A stretch of 64,000 nt of DNA from Rhodoferax sp. (GTDB taxonomy: Bacteria; Pseudomonadota; Gammaproteobacteria; Burkholderiales; Burkholderiaceae_C), in the NCBI GenBank assembly GCA_031291305.1, contig JARLJH010000010.1, positions 1 to 64,000 on the forward strand. Direction: 5' to 3'. Below, piece by piece: positions 9,729-20,419 of the stretch (position 1 is the stretch's first letter; every line of letters begins with the position of its first letter). A program made the position numbers and the translations under genes. The notes beneath the pieces were generated by a model that worked only from the letters and a program-made list of their open reading frames with translations, was not told where the DNA came from and did not search any database.

Positions 9729-10781
9729 ATGACAACATACGCCTTCAAGTCCGTTTTGGCGACATCTTCGATTGCGCTGTTTGGTGCTCTTTCGTTCTCT
9801 ACTCTGGCCAGCGCCCAGGAAATCACTGGCGCTGGCGCCAGCTTTCCGGCTCCGGTCTATGCTAAATGGGCAGCCGAGTACAACAAGGCAACTGGCGTGA
9901 AGGTGAACTACCAGTCCGTTGGCTCCGGCGCTGGCATCAAGCAAATCGATGCCAAGACGGTTGATTTTGGCGCTTCTGACATGCCGCAAAAAGATGACGT
10001 GCTCAAGGCCAAGGGGCAATTCCAGTTCCCCACCGTCATTGGTGGTACGGTACCTGTGGTCAACATCAAAGGTATTTCAGCTGGTCAGATGAAGCTTGAC
10101 GGCGATGTGCTGGCCGGCATTTACCTTGGAAAGATCACCAAGTGGACCGATCCAGCCATCAAGGCGCTGAACCCTGGCTTGGCTTTGCCTGATGCTGACA
10201 TCGCTCCGGTTCGTCGCGCTGACGGTTCGGGTACCACCTTTAACTTCACCAACTACCTCAGCCGCGTGAATGAAGAATGGAAGACAAAGGTTGGTGAAGG
10301 TACCGCTGTGAACTGGCCTGTCGGTGCAGGTGGTAAGGGTAACGAAGGCGTGGCCGCATTCGTGAACCGTCTGCCGAACTCGATTGGTTATGTTGAGTAC
10401 GCTTACGTCAAGCAGAACAAGATGACTTACACCTTGATGAAGAACAAGGATGGCGCTTTCGTTTCGCCAACCGCTGAGGCTTTCAAGGCTGCTGCGGCTG
10501 GTGCTGACTGGAACAAGTCTTTCTACCAGTTGATCACCGACCAACCTGGCAAGGGCACATGGCCCATTTCAACTGCCACCTTTATCTTGATGCACGACGT
10601 TCAGGATAAGCCAGCCAATGCCACCGAAGTCTTTAAGTTCTTTAACTGGGCTTACAAAAATGGTGACCAAGCTGCGATGGCTCTGGACTACGTGCCGCTG
10701 CCTGAATCCGTGATCGCCATCATTGAGAAATCTTGGGCTCACACGAAGGATGCGGCTGGTAAGCCTGTTGCCCTGAAATAA
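9729..10781 (+). CDS. pstS: Phosphate ABC transporter, periplasmic phosphate-binding protein
   Basis: Binds phosphate in the periplasm and delivers it to PstCA. The first 26 or so residues form a signal peptide ending SASAQ-like (TLASAQ|EITGAG). The mature protein starts ITGAGASFPAPVYAKWA, typical of PstS, and QSVGSGAGIKQI and RADGSGTTFNFTNYL are phosphate-ligand loops. AAAGGA precedes ATG 9729; the upstream in-frame ATG at 9657 lies inside the Pho box and is rejected. 350 residues, normal for the family. Head of the pst-pho operon. Confidence 0.97.
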   Translation: MTTYAFKSVLATSSIALFGALSFSTLASAQEITGAGASFPAPVYAKWAAEYNKATGVKVNYQSVGSGAGIKQIDAKTVDFGASDMPQKDDVLKAKGQFQFPTVIGGTVPVVNIKGISAGQMKLDGDVLAGIYLGKITKWTDPAIKALNPGLALPDADIAPVRRADGSGTTFNFTNYLSRVNEEWKTKVGEGTAVNWPVGAGGKGNEGVAAFVNRLPNSIGYVEYAYVKQNKMTYTLMKNKDGAFVSPTAEAFKAAAAGADWNKSFYQLITDQPGKGTWPISTATFILMHDVQDKPANATEVFKFFNWAYKNGDQAAMALDYVPLPESVIAIIEKSWAHTKDAAGKPVALK

Positions 10782-10823
10782 ACGGGTTGTCAGGCTGAGT
10801 CTGAACAGTACAAGGATTAACAC

Positions 10824-11855
10824 GTGGCATCAACAACTTTAGGGGACGGTACACCGATGAATCTGTCCAATGTTTCCAATGGCAAAGGTGTGGTCAAAAT
10901 TCCTCCTATCAAAACGGCCCGTTCTGGGCCACTGGCGGACCGTATTTTTGGTTGGTTGGCCAAGGGTGCTGCACTTTTGACACTGGGTTTGTTGTTTGCT
11001 ATTTTGTTGTCCTTGACGATCAGTGCTTGGCCTGCCATTGATAAATATGGGCTGAGCTTTTTGGCCTCAACGACATGGGATCCAGTCCAGGAAGAGTTTG
11101 GGGGACTGGTCATGATCTACGGCACGGTCATGACTTCGTTGATTGCGTTGATCATCGCCGTACCGGTGAGTTTTGGAATTGCATTGTTCCTGACCGAGTT
11201 GTCACCAGCTTGGCTGAAGCGCCCACTGGGCACAGCCATTGAGCTGCTGGCGGCGATTCCGTCCATTGTTTATGGCATGTGGGGTTTGCTGGTATTTAGC
11301 CCGATCTTGGCCACCTATGTTCAGCAGCCACTACAAGCCTTGTTTAAAGGTGTCCCGTTTCTTGGGGCCTTCGTATCCGGTCCGCCAGTCGGTATTGGTA
11401 TTTTGTCGGCAGGCATCATTCTGGCGATCATGATCATTCCGTTCATTGCGGCGGTCATGCGCGATGTGTTCGAGGTGACGCCAACGCTGCTGAAAGAGTC
11501 AGCCTACGGCCTGGGCGCCACCACCTGGGAGGTGGTGTCCACGGTGGTCTTGCCCTACACCAAAGCGGGCGTGATTGGCGGCATCATGCTGGGCCTGGGG
11601 CGTGCCATTGGTGAGACCATGGCGGTGACCTTTGTGATTGGTAACTTCAATCAACTTGACTCTTTGAGTCTGTTTCAGGCTGCCAACAGTATTACTTCAG
11701 CGCTTGCCAATGAGTTCGCCGAGGCCGGGCCTGGTTTGCACCAAGCATCGCTGATGTATCTCGGGCTGGTTTTGTTCTTCATCACCTTTGTGGTGCTGTC
11801 GTTGTCCAAACTGCTGCTGTCACAGCTCAGAAAAAGTGAAGGAGCCAAGTCATGA
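10824..11855 (+). CDS. pstC: Phosphate ABC transporter permease PstC
   Basis: One of the two membrane subunits of the high-affinity phosphate importer. The 343-residue protein has about six membrane helices starting near residue 48. The permease EAA-type loop [17 protein letters not shown] appears as [23 protein letters not shown], followed by [15 protein letters not shown]. Start is GTG 10824 with AAGGA upstream; an internal ATG at 10857 is the alternative. The stop overlaps the pstA start by ATGA at 11852. Confidence 0.95.
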   Translation: MASTTLGDGTPMNLSNVSNGKGVVKIPPIKTARSGPLADRIFGWLAKGAALLTLGLLFAILLSLTISAWPAIDKYGLSFLASTTWDPVQEEFGGLVMIYGTVMTSLIALIIAVPVSFGIALFLTELSPAWLKRPLGTAIELLAAIPSIVYGMWGLLVFSPILATYVQQPLQALFKGVPFLGAFVSGPPVGIGILSAGIILAIMIIPFIAAVMRDVFEVTPTLLKESAYGLGATTWEVVSTVVLPYTKAGVIGGIMLGLGRAIGETMAVTFVIGNFNQLDSLSLFQAANSITSALANEFAEAGPGLHQASLMYLGLVLFFITFVVLSLSKLLLSQLRKSEGAKS

Positions 11856-12736
11856 GCACTGGAGACGCATTACTCAACGCCAAGGCCGTGGCTGAGACTC
11901 GGCAGGCGATGTATGCCAGGCGCAAGAACATCAATATCTTGGCGCTGATTCTGTCTCTCAGTGCGATGGCATTTGGCCTCTTTTGGTTGTTCTGGATCTT
12001 GTTTGAGACGGTTCGCCAAGGTTTTTCCGGGCTGACTATCGCCACGCTGACGCAGATGACCCCTCCACCTAATGATGAAGGTGGTTTGGCAAACGCCATG
12101 TATGGTTCATTTTTGATGGTTGCATTGGCCACGTTTGTGGGCACGCCCATCGGCGTGATGGCAGGCATCTACCTGGCTGAATTTGAGCCCAAGAGCTGGC
12201 TGGCGTCGACCACACGGTTTGTCAACGATATCTTGCTCTCGGCGCCGTCGATTGTGATTGGATTGTTTGTGTATGCGGTGATTGTGGCTCGCTTCAAAAC
12301 GTTTTCGGGCTATGCGGGAGCGTTGTCTTTGGCGCTGATTGTGATTCCGGTGGTGATTCGCACCACCGAGAACATGCTGCAACTGGTACCCCCTGGTTTG
12401 CGCGAGGCAGCCTATGCGCTCGGCGCGCCAAAGTGGAAAGTAATCTTGAGCATCACCATGCGTGCGGCGCGCGCCGGTGTGGTGACGGGTGTTTTGCTGG
12501 CTGTGGCGCGCATTGCGGGCGAAACAGCACCGCTGTTGTTCACCGCTTTGAATAATCAGTTTTGGACCTCCAGCATGGGTCAGCCCATGGCCAGCTTACC
12601 GGTGGTTATTTTCAAATTTGCCATGAGTCCCTACGAGAACTGGCAGCAGTTGGCTTGGGCCGGTGTGTTTTTGATCACCCTAACCGTGTTGGGCCTCAAT
12701 ATCCTGGCGCGCGTGTTGACGCGTCATAAGAGCTAA
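11852..12736 (+). CDS. pstA: Phosphate ABC transporter permease PstA
   Basis: Second membrane subunit of the phosphate importer; pairs with PstC. 294 residues with six predicted helices. The cytoplasmic coupling loop [24 protein letters not shown] and [20 protein letters not shown] are diagnostic. Translation is probably coupled to pstC through the four-base ATGA overlap. pstB follows 29 bases later. Confidence 0.95.
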   Translation: MSTGDALLNAKAVAETRQAMYARRKNINILALILSLSAMAFGLFWLFWILFETVRQGFSGLTIATLTQMTPPPNDEGGLANAMYGSFLMVALATFVGTPIGVMAGIYLAEFEPKSWLASTTRFVNDILLSAPSIVIGLFVYAVIVARFKTFSGYAGALSLALIVIPVVIRTTENMLQLVPPGLREAAYALGAPKWKVILSITMRAARAGVVTGVLLAVARIAGETAPLLFTALNNQFWTSSMGQPMASLPVVIFKFAMSPYENWQQLAWAGVFLITLTVLGLNILARVLTRHKS

Positions 12737-12765
12737 GACCAGATACATCTTTCAGAAGGCTATCC

Positions 12766-13545
12766 ATGACTCTCGATACCGATAAAAAACAAAACGCCAA
12801 GATTACTGTCAAGAATCTTGATTTTTATTACGGCAAATTTCACGCACTCAAGACGATCAATCTTGAGATTCCTGAGAACAAAGTGACCGCTTTCATCGGC
12901 CCATCGGGCTGTGGCAAGTCCACGCTGCTGCGGGTGTTTAACCGGATGTTTGAGCTTTACCCAGAGCAGCGTGCCCAAGGTGAGGTGATTCTGGATGGTG
13001 AAAATTTATTGACCAGCAAACAGGACGTGGCCTTGCTGCGTGCCAAAGTGGGCATGGTTTTTCAGAAGCCCACGCCCTTTCCGATGTCGATTTTTGACAA
13101 TATCGCGTTTGGTGTGAAGCTGTTTGAGAACCTGAGTGCGACCGACATGGAGGAGCGCGTGGAGTGGGCGCTACGCAAATCGGCGTTGTGGAATGAAGTG
13201 AAGGACAAACTTAAACAAAGTGGCTCCAGCCTGTCCGGCGGCCAGCAGCAGCGTCTGTGCATTGCGCGTGGCGTAGCCATCAAACCGGAGGTGATCCTGC
13301 TGGATGAGCCCTGTTCTGCGCTAGACCCAATCTCCACTGCTAAGGTCGAGGAACTAATTATTGAGCTTAAACAAGACTACACAGTAGTCATAGTCACTCA
13401 TAACATGCAACAGGCAGCACGCTGCAGTGATCACACGGCCTACATGTACTTAGGTGATCTGGTGGAATTTGGAACGACTGAGCAAATCTTCTTCAAACCC
13501 AATCGCCAGGAAACGGAAGACTACATCACCGGTCGTTTTGGTTAA
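12766..13545 (+). CDS. pstB: Phosphate ABC transporter ATP-binding protein
   Basis: ATPase of the phosphate importer. Walker A is GPSGCGKST (about residue 46), the Q-loop lies in [19 protein letters not shown], the ABC signature is SLSGGQQQR, Walker B is [13 protein letters not shown], and the H-loop is VTHNMQQA. At 259 residues it has the usual PstB length, and the [12 protein letters not shown] stretch is specific to PstB within the ABC superfamily. Confidence 0.97.
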   Translation: MTLDTDKKQNAKITVKNLDFYYGKFHALKTINLEIPENKVTAFIGPSGCGKSTLLRVFNRMFELYPEQRAQGEVILDGENLLTSKQDVALLRAKVGMVFQKPTPFPMSIFDNIAFGVKLFENLSATDMEERVEWALRKSALWNEVKDKLKQSGSSLSGGQQQRLCIARGVAIKPEVILLDEPCSALDPISTAKVEELIIELKQDYTVVIVTHNMQQAARCSDHTAYMYLGDLVEFGTTEQIFFKPNRQETEDYITGRFG

Positions 13546-13609
13546 CCGACTTGGTGCTTGATGACCGCAAATGCAATGTTCACAATCTGTTTACTGAAAG
13601 CTCAAGACC

Positions 13610-14311
13610 ATGCCTGAAAAACACCTGTCCTCGCAGTTCGACAGCGAACTCACCGCTGTTTCTACCCGTTTTATGGAGCTGGGTGGTCTGGTCGAGTCGC
13701 AAATCCGTCAGGCGATTTACGCGCTATCGCAATTTAGCGTGGAAGTGGCCACGCAGGTGACCCAGACCGAAACAAAAGTCAATGCCATGGAGGTCGAGAT
13801 TGATCGAGAGATATCCAGCATTATTGGACGGCGCCAACCCACGGCGCGTGATTTGCGCCTGCTCATGGCTATTTCCAAGGCCACGGCCAATCTGGAGCGG
13901 GTGGGTGATGAGGCTGAGAAGATAGCCCGCATGGTGCTTTCCATCATTGAAAGTGGTGCACCGCGCTCGCTGCCCAGCATGGAACTGCGGGTCGCCTCAG
14001 ATATGGCCTCTGGTTTACTCAGAAAGGCGCTTGACGCGTTTGCCCGGCTTGACACCGCAACCGCCCTGGCTATCCTCAAGGAAGACGATTTGATAGATAA
14101 GGAGTTTGACGGTTTTGTGCGCAAGCTTGTCACCTATATGATGGAAGATCCGCGTACCATTTCTCCCAGTCTGGATTTGCTTTTCCTTGCCAAAGCCATT
14201 GAACGCATCGGTGATCATGCCAAGAACATTGCTGAACTGATCATATACATCGTCAAGGGCGCAGACGTGCGACATACCTCTATTGACCAAATTGAAACGG
14301 TGGTGAAATGA
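13610..14311 (+). CDS. phoU: Phosphate transport system regulator PhoU
   Basis: Links PstSCAB activity to the PhoR/PhoB system and dampens phosphate uptake. The 233-residue helical protein carries the two PhoU repeats: LERVGDEAEKIARMV near residue 95 and IERIGDHAKNIAELIIYIVKG near residue 202. Both hold the E/DxxxD metal-cluster residues. It ends in an ATGA overlap with phoB. Confidence 0.95.
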   Translation: MPEKHLSSQFDSELTAVSTRFMELGGLVESQIRQAIYALSQFSVEVATQVTQTETKVNAMEVEIDREISSIIGRRQPTARDLRLLMAISKATANLERVGDEAEKIARMVLSIIESGAPRSLPSMELRVASDMASGLLRKALDAFARLDTATALAILKEDDLIDKEFDGFVRKLVTYMMEDPRTISPSLDLLFLAKAIERIGDHAKNIAELIIYIVKGADVRHTSIDQIETVVK

Positions 14312-15030
14312 GGCGATTACCTGGTGTTTTGATTGTTGAGGATGAGCCCGCCATTGCGGAGTTGATCTCGGTGAATTTGCGCCACAGTGGTTTTCGGCCA
14401 ATCTGGGCCATGGACGGAGCGACGGCTCAGGCGGAACTTGATGCTGTGCTTCCAGATGTGATCCTGCTGGATTGGATGTTGCCGGGTGAGTCTGGGTTAA
14501 CTCTAGCCAAGCGATGGCGCGCCCATCCGCGGACAAAGGCGGTTCCTATCATCATGCTGACTGCTCGGGGTGACGAAATCGACCGGGTTGCGGGTCTGGA
14601 CGCGGGCGCTGATGACTACATTGCCAAGCCTTTTTCCACCAAAGAAATGGTGGCACGTATTCGGGCTGTGCTGCGTCGTCGGGCCCCAGAGATGGAGGAG
14701 GCGGTGGTCACCATGGGCAGACTTAGCCTGGATGCTGCCACTTATCGGGTTGCGTTTGAAGATCAGCCAGTGAAGCTTGGCCCCACAGAGTTCAAGCTGT
14801 TGCATTATTTGATGACTCATGCCGAGCGCGTGCATAGCCGCTCACAGTTATTGGATCAGGTGTGGGGCGACCATGTGTTTATTGAGGAGCGCACGGTGGA
14901 CGTGCACGTCAAGCGGCTGCGCGAGGCCCTGGGTGATCAGGCTTCAGCGATGATTGAAACCGTGCGTGGCGCAGGCTACCGGATCACGACCCAAACACAA
15001 GGCATGAATGAGACTTCCGCTGCGGCCTGA
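14308..15030 (+). CDS. phoB: Phosphate regulon response regulator PhoB
   Basis: DNA-binding activator of the phosphate regulon. The receiver domain (residues 8-125) has the acidic pair EDE at 11-13, the phospho-acceptor Asp at about 55 (ILLDWMLPG), T in MLTARG and the conserved Lys in YIAKPFS. The OmpR-type winged helix follows, with GPTEFKLLHYLM and RTVDVHVKRLREAL. 240 residues. It overlaps phoU by four bases and is followed 24 bases later by phoR. The likely target is the Pho box at 9639. Confidence 0.95.
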   Translation: MRRLPGVLIVEDEPAIAELISVNLRHSGFRPIWAMDGATAQAELDAVLPDVILLDWMLPGESGLTLAKRWRAHPRTKAVPIIMLTARGDEIDRVAGLDAGADDYIAKPFSTKEMVARIRAVLRRRAPEMEEAVVTMGRLSLDAATYRVAFEDQPVKLGPTEFKLLHYLMTHAERVHSRSQLLDQVWGDHVFIEERTVDVHVKRLREALGDQASAMIETVRGAGYRITTQTQGMNETSAAA

Positions 15031-15054
15031 ACGGCGCAAGAAAATGTTTTCCTG

Positions 15055-16383
15055 ATGTTTTTGAGAATTGCCGCATTTTTAGCCTTTCAATTGGTTGGAG
15101 CGGTGCTTGGTTGGTTATTGGGGCATCAAACCGTCGCCGCCTTGTGGGGTAGCTTGGCAGGAGTCGTATCGTGGTTTGTCCTGGATATGAGTCGCGCCAT
15201 CCAGACCTTGCATTGGTTGCGTCCTGAGCGTTCTGAGAGCCCACCGCTGAACATCGGTCTTTGGGGTGAAGTGCTGGACCGAGCGCGTCGGCTGTTGCGC
15301 ACCAAGGATCGGGAGGTTATCGAGAGTGATCGCCGTTTGCAGGATTTTTTATCCGCCTTGCAGGCCTCTCCCAATGGGGTTATCTTGCTTGATTCAAAGA
15401 GCCAGATTGAGTGGTGCAATCAAACTGCGGCAAGTCATTTTGGTCTGGACCCCCGGCGCGATATGGCACAAGCTATTGGCAACCTGGTGCGCGACCCGGG
15501 TTTTGTCGCTTATTTGACCAACCGCAGATTTGATCGGGAATTATTAATGCTTGGGCGTGACAGCACGCTCAATCGGCCGGTGCGCCTGTCAGTACAGCTA
15601 TTCCCCTACGGTGGAGGGCGAATGCTACTGTTGTCGCACGATGTCACGGCGCTGGAGCAGGCCGAGGCCATGCGGCGTGATTTCGTTGCCAATGTGTCGC
15701 ATGAAATTCGCACTCCGCTGACGGTACTTGCTGGCTTTGTGGAAACCTTGCAGACACTGGAGCTGGAACCCCAGGAGCGCGAGAGCTATTTGGCTTTGAT
15801 GGCGCAGCAAGCACAGCGCATGCAGAGCCTGGTCAACGATCTGCTGATGCTTTCCAGGCTGGAGGGTAGTTCTGTGCCCGGGGTGGATACTTGGACGTCG
15901 GTACCAAGCTTAATGCAGCAACTCTCGCAAGATGCGCATGCGCTTACCAGTGTGATCAATAGCAGTGAGCAGCGTGTTCATGATCTGGACTTCGACTGTC
16001 AGTTCGTTGGTGAAATTGCTGGCATTGCCGCTGAGTTGCACAGCGCCATGGGTAATTTGGTGAGCAATGCGATTCGCTACACCCCGTCAGGAGGGCACAT
16101 CAGGGTTAGCTTTTGCCAGTTAACTGATGGCCAGGCAATGTTTGAAGTGGCCGACTCGGGTGGCGGCATAGCCCCCGAACATATACCTCGTCTGACCGAG
16201 CGTTTTTACCGGGTGGACCGTAGTCGTTCACGCGAAACGGGTGGTACTGGCCTGGGTCTGGCGATTGTCAAGCACGTGGCGCAGCGTCACGGAGCCACGC
16301 TGACGATTGACAGCAAGCTGGGACAGGGGTCGACTTTTCGCATTCATTTTCCAGCATTACGCCTGCGTCGTGCGCGTCAATGA
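15055..16383 (+). CDS. phoR: Phosphate regulon sensor histidine kinase PhoR
   Basis: Membrane-bound kinase partner of PhoB. Two N-terminal membrane helices lie within residues 3-45. A PAS-like region (about 95-195) is followed by the phospho-acceptor His216 in NVSHEIRTPL. The HATPase domain shows NAIRYTPSGG, ADSGGGI and GGTGLGLAIVKH. 442 residues. Lacking a sizeable periplasmic domain, it presumably senses PstSCAB-PhoU state, as in E. coli. Its last seven bases overlap the convergent gene at 16377. Confidence 0.93.
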   Translation: MFLRIAAFLAFQLVGAVLGWLLGHQTVAALWGSLAGVVSWFVLDMSRAIQTLHWLRPERSESPPLNIGLWGEVLDRARRLLRTKDREVIESDRRLQDFLSALQASPNGVILLDSKSQIEWCNQTAASHFGLDPRRDMAQAIGNLVRDPGFVAYLTNRRFDRELLMLGRDSTLNRPVRLSVQLFPYGGGRMLLLSHDVTALEQAEAMRRDFVANVSHEIRTPLTVLAGFVETLQTLELEPQERESYLALMAQQAQRMQSLVNDLLMLSRLEGSSVPGVDTWTSVPSLMQQLSQDAHALTSVINSSEQRVHDLDFDCQFVGEIAGIAAELHSAMGNLVSNAIRYTPSGGHIRVSFCQLTDGQAMFEVADSGGGIAPEHIPRLTERFYRVDRSRSRETGGTGLGLAIVKHVAQRHGATLTIDSKLGQGSTFRIHFPALRLRRARQ

Positions 16384-18083
16384 GCTTTTCGCTGATAGAT
16401 GTAAATCTTTTCCTCTGGATCGGCAGGGTGGCTAATGGTGCCGCGTAGCATCCATGGCTTGCCTGGAACAAAGCCTGCGGTGGTGATTGTATTTTCGCCA
16501 TCTGCGATCAACCAGGGACAGTTTGCACCGGTTCGCGCAGGTTTGAGGTTCAGTTTTCCGTAGAACTCAAATGCCGCAATTTGACTGCGGCGCAAGCCCA
16601 GTGTCGATACGCAACGTGGGCTCTCAGGCAGCAAGTTCGACGCCTGCTGCACCATAGGTGCGTAGCTGCGTGCAAAGTCCAGCAAAGGTAGCCATAGCGT
16701 CATCAACAAAAGCCAGCACAATGCGGCTCCTCCGGCAGGTAGAACAACGCTTTTCCAGAGCGCAGTCCGAGTTCGACCTACACGCCAAAAAACGAGCCAG
16801 GCCCATATGCCACTTGCACTTAGTGCTATAAAAAATGGAATAAATGCAAAACTGTGTACAAAACCTGGGGCCAGCCGGGCAACGTTCATGGCGGGTTGTG
16901 CAGGTATGCCCGTTTGCATGGAAATCCAGACCACCCAAATGACCAGCGCGCAGCCACTGAAAAATATCAGTGTGAACCAGTCAATCAATGCGCCCACGCT
17001 ACGCTCCAGCGTTGGTAGTGCAAAAGCGGCCAGTGCGGCCAACGAGGGTAAGGCCAGCAGCAGGGAGCGATCAGCTGCATTGGTCGTCAGTGTGGCTGCG
17101 CTGGCGACCAACACAAAGCACAGTGGTAGCCAGAGATGCCGTCCGGCAAAGCGTTGGCCTAGTAACTGATGGCGCCAGCGCCACAGTGTCCACAATGCCA
17201 GAGGCCAGGTCGGCCAGGTGAACCACAGGAAGAGCCGACCCAGACTCTGCCATTCGTGCCAATCGGCCTGGGGCAAATCGATACGCCAGCGCCAGAGATT
17301 GAGACTTGAGGAAAGCACGGCACACAGCAGAGTGAGGCCAAGAACACCAGTTGCCCGCAATTTCTGATGCCTCGACTCGGTGCCGTCGCGGGTTGGCTCC
17401 AGTAGATAAATGGCTGTACAAGCAGCTCCCAGCGCCAGCGACATGCTTGGCGCCCCCGAAAGTGTCAGTCCAACCAGACCGATTGCCGCCGCCAGACCCG
17501 GTGCGATGGCTCGGTATGGCAGTGCGGCCGCGGCATAAAACAGTAAAGCCGTGAAGCACAACTGGGTCAGCGCAGGCGTGGTTTCGTGGGCAAGTTGCGC
17601 CAGTCCCAAACAGGCTATAAAAGCCAGCAAGCCACCGTCAGCCACGGCACGCGCGTAGTCGGTGGGCGTGGCTTCACCACCAAAAGCAAATGCTACCGGC
17701 TGAGCCAGCGGACTACGCGCCAAATAGTAAGTGCCGTACCAGGTGGCGATCAATGTGATGATCAGCAGTAACACGAACGGCAGGCGCGCAGCCAAGTCTG
17801 CAGTCATCCACTGAGGAGCTAGCTTGATAGCCCAAGCTCCCAGCCAGTAGGGAAGCAGCGCATCCACATTGGGCTCCATTCCACCCAAGGTAGGATGCCA
17901 CCAATCTGTCGGACTCCTGGACAATTCGACCATGTAGCCAAATGTGGTGATGTCTTCGTGCTTCCAGGGGCCGCGTCCGAAGAAACCTGGCAAAACATAG
18001 GCAGCGCAAAACAGCCACAAAGCAAGGCGTGGCAGTCGGCGCACGGCATCTTGCGCCACAATGGCTGGGGTGGGCTGGTTCAT
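16377..18083 (-). CDS. Multi-pass membrane protein, glycosyltransferase-39/ArnT-like
   Basis: About 568 residues with ten or more hydrophobic segments. Near the N-terminus, GRGPWKHEDITTFGYMVE recalls the first-loop acidic motif of GT-C enzymes such as ArnT and PMT, which use lipid-linked sugars. A soluble C-terminal domain of about 100 residues follows the last helix (VSTLGLRRSQIAAFEFYGKL). I infer a GT-C type glycosyltransferase; the donor and acceptor cannot be read from sequence. ATG 18083 starts just before the hydrophobic region; an extension to 18122 is possible. It is convergent with phoR, overlapping it by seven bases. Confidence 0.7.
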   Translation of the reverse strand: MNQPTPAIVAQDAVRRLPRLALWLFCAAYVLPGFFGRGPWKHEDITTFGYMVELSRSPTDWWHPTLGGMEPNVDALLPYWLGAWAIKLAPQWMTADLAARLPFVLLLIITLIATWYGTYYLARSPLAQPVAFAFGGEATPTDYARAVADGGLLAFIACLGLAQLAHETTPALTQLCFTALLFYAAAALPYRAIAPGLAAAIGLVGLTLSGAPSMSLALGAACTAIYLLEPTRDGTESRHQKLRATGVLGLTLLCAVLSSSLNLWRWRIDLPQADWHEWQSLGRLFLWFTWPTWPLALWTLWRWRHQLLGQRFAGRHLWLPLCFVLVASAATLTTNAADRSLLLALPSLAALAAFALPTLERSVGALIDWFTLIFFSGCALVIWVVWISMQTGIPAQPAMNVARLAPGFVHSFAFIPFFIALSASGIWAWLVFWRVGRTRTALWKSVVLPAGGAALCWLLLMTLWLPLLDFARSYAPMVQQASNLLPESPRCVSTLGLRRSQIAAFEFYGKLNLKPARTGANCPWLIADGENTITTAGFVPGKPWMLRGTISHPADPEEKIYIYQRKAH

Positions 18084-18123
18084 GGTCTCTGGGCATGCAG
18101 GCAGAGTTGATAATTGACGCAAA

Positions 18124-18158
18124 GAAAAAGGCAGCTCGGAATGACCCGGCTGCCTTCG
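18124..18158 (-). terminator. Terminator after rpmE2
   Basis: On the minus strand GGCAGC pairs with GCTGCC around a 13-base loop and is followed by TTTTTCTTT. Confidence 0.8.
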
Positions 18159-18176
18159 GAAGAACGCAAAAAATGC

Positions 18177-18434
18177 TTACTTGGCAGCAGTTTTGCCGAA
18201 GCGGTTGCGGAAACGTTCCACACGGCCTCCCATGTTGTCCACGGATTTTTGAGTGCCGGTGTAGAAGGGGTGCGACTCACTGGTGGTTTCCAGCTTGACC
18301 AGCGGCAGTTCGCGGCCGTCTTCCATGGTGATCATTTCTTTGGCGCTAGCGCACGAGCGGGTCACGAATTTGAAGCCATTGGACATGTCCTGGAAACAAA
18401 TTTCGCGGTAATTGGGGTGAATGCCTTCTTTCAT
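18177..18434 (-). CDS. rpmE2: 50S ribosomal protein L31 type B
   Basis: Large-subunit ribosomal protein. The 85 residues begin [23 protein letters not shown], and the second half [27 protein letters not shown] is diagnostic of L31. The zinc-binding CxxC of type A L31 is absent, so it is the zinc-independent B form, elsewhere often induced under zinc limitation. It lies downstream of rho in the trxA-rho-rpmE2 order. Confidence 0.95.
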   Translation of the reverse strand: MKEGIHPNYREICFQDMSNGFKFVTRSCASAKEMITMEDGRELPLVKLETTSESHPFYTGTQKSVDNMGGRVERFRNRFGKTAAK

Positions 18435-18544
18435 ATCTTCTCCATCAGTTGCGTTAGCCGCGTCAGCCCTTGCACAAACCCGATGTGCAATTCAAAGCCG
18501 CTCGTACTTTTCGCGAAAAGCCTTGCATTATAAACCAGCTGCGC

Positions 18545-19807
18545 TCAACCACCCCGACGCATCATGTCGAAGAACTCGCTGTTGGTCTTGGTGGCCTTCA
18601 TTTGCTTCAAGACCATTTCCATCGACTCAATTTCATCCATGTTGTACAAAAATTGTCGCAGGATGCGCGTTTTTTGCAGGATCTCCGGCTGCAGCAGCAA
18701 CTCTTCGCGACGGGTACCACTGCGGTTGAGCTGGATCGACGGGAACACGCGTTTTTCGTACAGACGACGGTCAAGATGGATTTCGGAGTTGCCAGTGCCT
18801 TTGAACTCTTCAAAAATCACCTCGTCCATGCGGCTGCCGGTATCCACCAAAGCTGTGGCAATGATGGTCAGTGAGCCACCTTCTTCCACATTGCGGGCGG
18901 CTCCCAGAAAACGCTTCGGGCGTTGTAGTGCATTGGCATCCACACCGCCGGTCAGCACCTTGCCGGAGGAGGGCACCACATTGTTGTAAGCGCGTGCCAG
19001 ACGTGTGATCGAGTCCAGCAGAATCACCACGTCCTTCTTTAGTTCCACCAAACGCTTGGCGCGCTCGATGACCATTTCGGCGACGTGCACGTGGCGCGCT
19101 GCGGGTTCATCGAAGGTGGAGGCAATCACCTCACCCTTGACGGTTCGCTGCATTTCGGTCACTTCTTCAGGTCGCTCGTCCACCAGCAGCACCATCATGT
19201 GAATTTCAGGGTAGTTGGCTGAAATGGCATGGGCAATGTGTTGCATCATGACCGTTTTGCCGCTCTTGGGCGGGGCCACCAGCAGCGCGCGTTGACCTTT
19301 GCCAATTGGTGCAATGATGTCAATGATGCGACCGGTGATGTTTTCCTCACCCTTGATATCGCGCTCCAGACGCATCTGCTTGTTGGGAAACAGTGGTGTC
19401 AGATTCTCAAACATCACCTTGTGTTTGTTTTCTTCGGGGCCGCCGCCGTTGACCTTTTCCAACTTGTTCAGGGCAAAGTAGCGCTCCCCGTCTTTAGGTG
19501 TGCGCACTTCGCCCTCAATCATGTCGCCGGTGTGCAAGTTGAAACGTCGCACCTGGCTGGGGCTGATGTAGATGTCATCCGTGCTGGCGGTGTAGCTGGT
19601 GTCGGGACTGCGAAGAAAGCCAAAACCATCGGGCAGAATTTCTAACACGCCGTCAGCAAATATCTGCTCTCCCGCCCGGGCGCGCTTTTTGATGATGGCA
19701 AACATCAGTTCCTGTTTGCGCATGCGCCCGGTGTTTTCAATCTCAAGATCTTCGGCTTGCTTGAGGACTTCTGACACGTGCAGTGCCTTGAGTTCGTTTA
19801 AATGCAT
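18545..19807 (-). CDS. rho: Transcription termination factor Rho
   Basis: Hexameric RNA-dependent ATPase that ends transcription and silences foreign DNA. The N-terminal helical domain ([21 protein letters not shown]) and the RNA-binding cold-shock fold ([13 protein letters not shown]) are clear. Walker A is [10 protein letters not shown] near residue 180, Walker B is [16 protein letters not shown], and the Q-loop/R-loop region is [23 protein letters not shown]. 420 residues, standard length. A 204-base leader separates it from trxA. Confidence 0.98.
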   Translation of the reverse strand: MHLNELKALHVSEVLKQAEDLEIENTGRMRKQELMFAIIKKRARAGEQIFADGVLEILPDGFGFLRSPDTSYTASTDDIYISPSQVRRFNLHTGDMIEGEVRTPKDGERYFALNKLEKVNGGGPEENKHKVMFENLTPLFPNKQMRLERDIKGEENITGRIIDIIAPIGKGQRALLVAPPKSGKTVMMQHIAHAISANYPEIHMMVLLVDERPEEVTEMQRTVKGEVIASTFDEPAARHVHVAEMVIERAKRLVELKKDVVILLDSITRLARAYNNVVPSSGKVLTGGVDANALQRPKRFLGAARNVEEGGSLTIIATALVDTGSRMDEVIFEEFKGTGNSEIHLDRRLYEKRVFPSIQLNRSGTRREELLLQPEILQKTRILRQFLYNMDEIESMEMVLKQMKATKTNSEFFDMMRRGG

Positions 19808-20011
19808 GGGATGACAGAATGAAAAAAGGGGAGTGCTAAAACGGGGGAGGGACGGCAGCTGGACTTGTTGTGTCGAAGTCGCGTGAGCCTCTGCCGGAGA
19901 CTTTGCCTAGCCCTGGGTGAGGGCTGACAAGCAATGGAATTATGACAGGAAAATCCCCGGATTGACGCGCCGGGAACGTGCGGGCGCATCAGGCCCGATT
20001 GTGATGCCGCT

Positions 20012-20344
20012 TCAAGCTAGTTGCTGGTCGATGAAGGCAGTCAATTGCGCCTTGCTCAAGGCCCCCACTTTTGTGGCGGCGAGTTGACCATTTTTAAACA
20101 ACATCAACGTTGGAATACCGCGAATGCCATACTTTGCAGGAACGTCGCGGTTTTCATCGACATTCATTTTAGCGATCTGCATTTTGCCTTCGTATGCCGT
20201 CGATACTTCGTCCAGAATCGGTGCAATCATTTTGCAGGGACCACACCATTCAGCCCAGTAGTCGACCAGCACAGGTGTGCTGCATTGGAGGACATCACTT
20301 TCGAACGACGCGTCGGACACATGTTTGATCAATTCACTGGCCAT
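20012..20344 (-). CDS. trxA: Thioredoxin 1
   Basis: General cytoplasmic disulfide reductant. The 110-residue protein has the active site WCGPCK at about residues 33-38, in [20 protein letters not shown], and the cis-proline loop [17 protein letters not shown] 20344 is preceded by AGGAAAC. The frame stays open far upstream, but that part lies opposite the flavoprotein gene and is not protein-like. Heads a trxA-rho-rpmE2 group. Confidence 0.97.
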   Translation of the reverse strand: MASELIKHVSDASFESDVLQCSTPVLVDYWAEWCGPCKMIAPILDEVSTAYEGKMQIAKMNVDENRDVPAKYGIRGIPTLMLFKNGQLAATKVGALSKAQLTAFIDQQLA

Positions 20345-20419
20345 GTTGTTTCCTGTTGAATATGTAGAGTGGCGAATATTGAAATTGTGACAGAAAAAGA
20401 TTTTGGAAGGTTGGTGACT

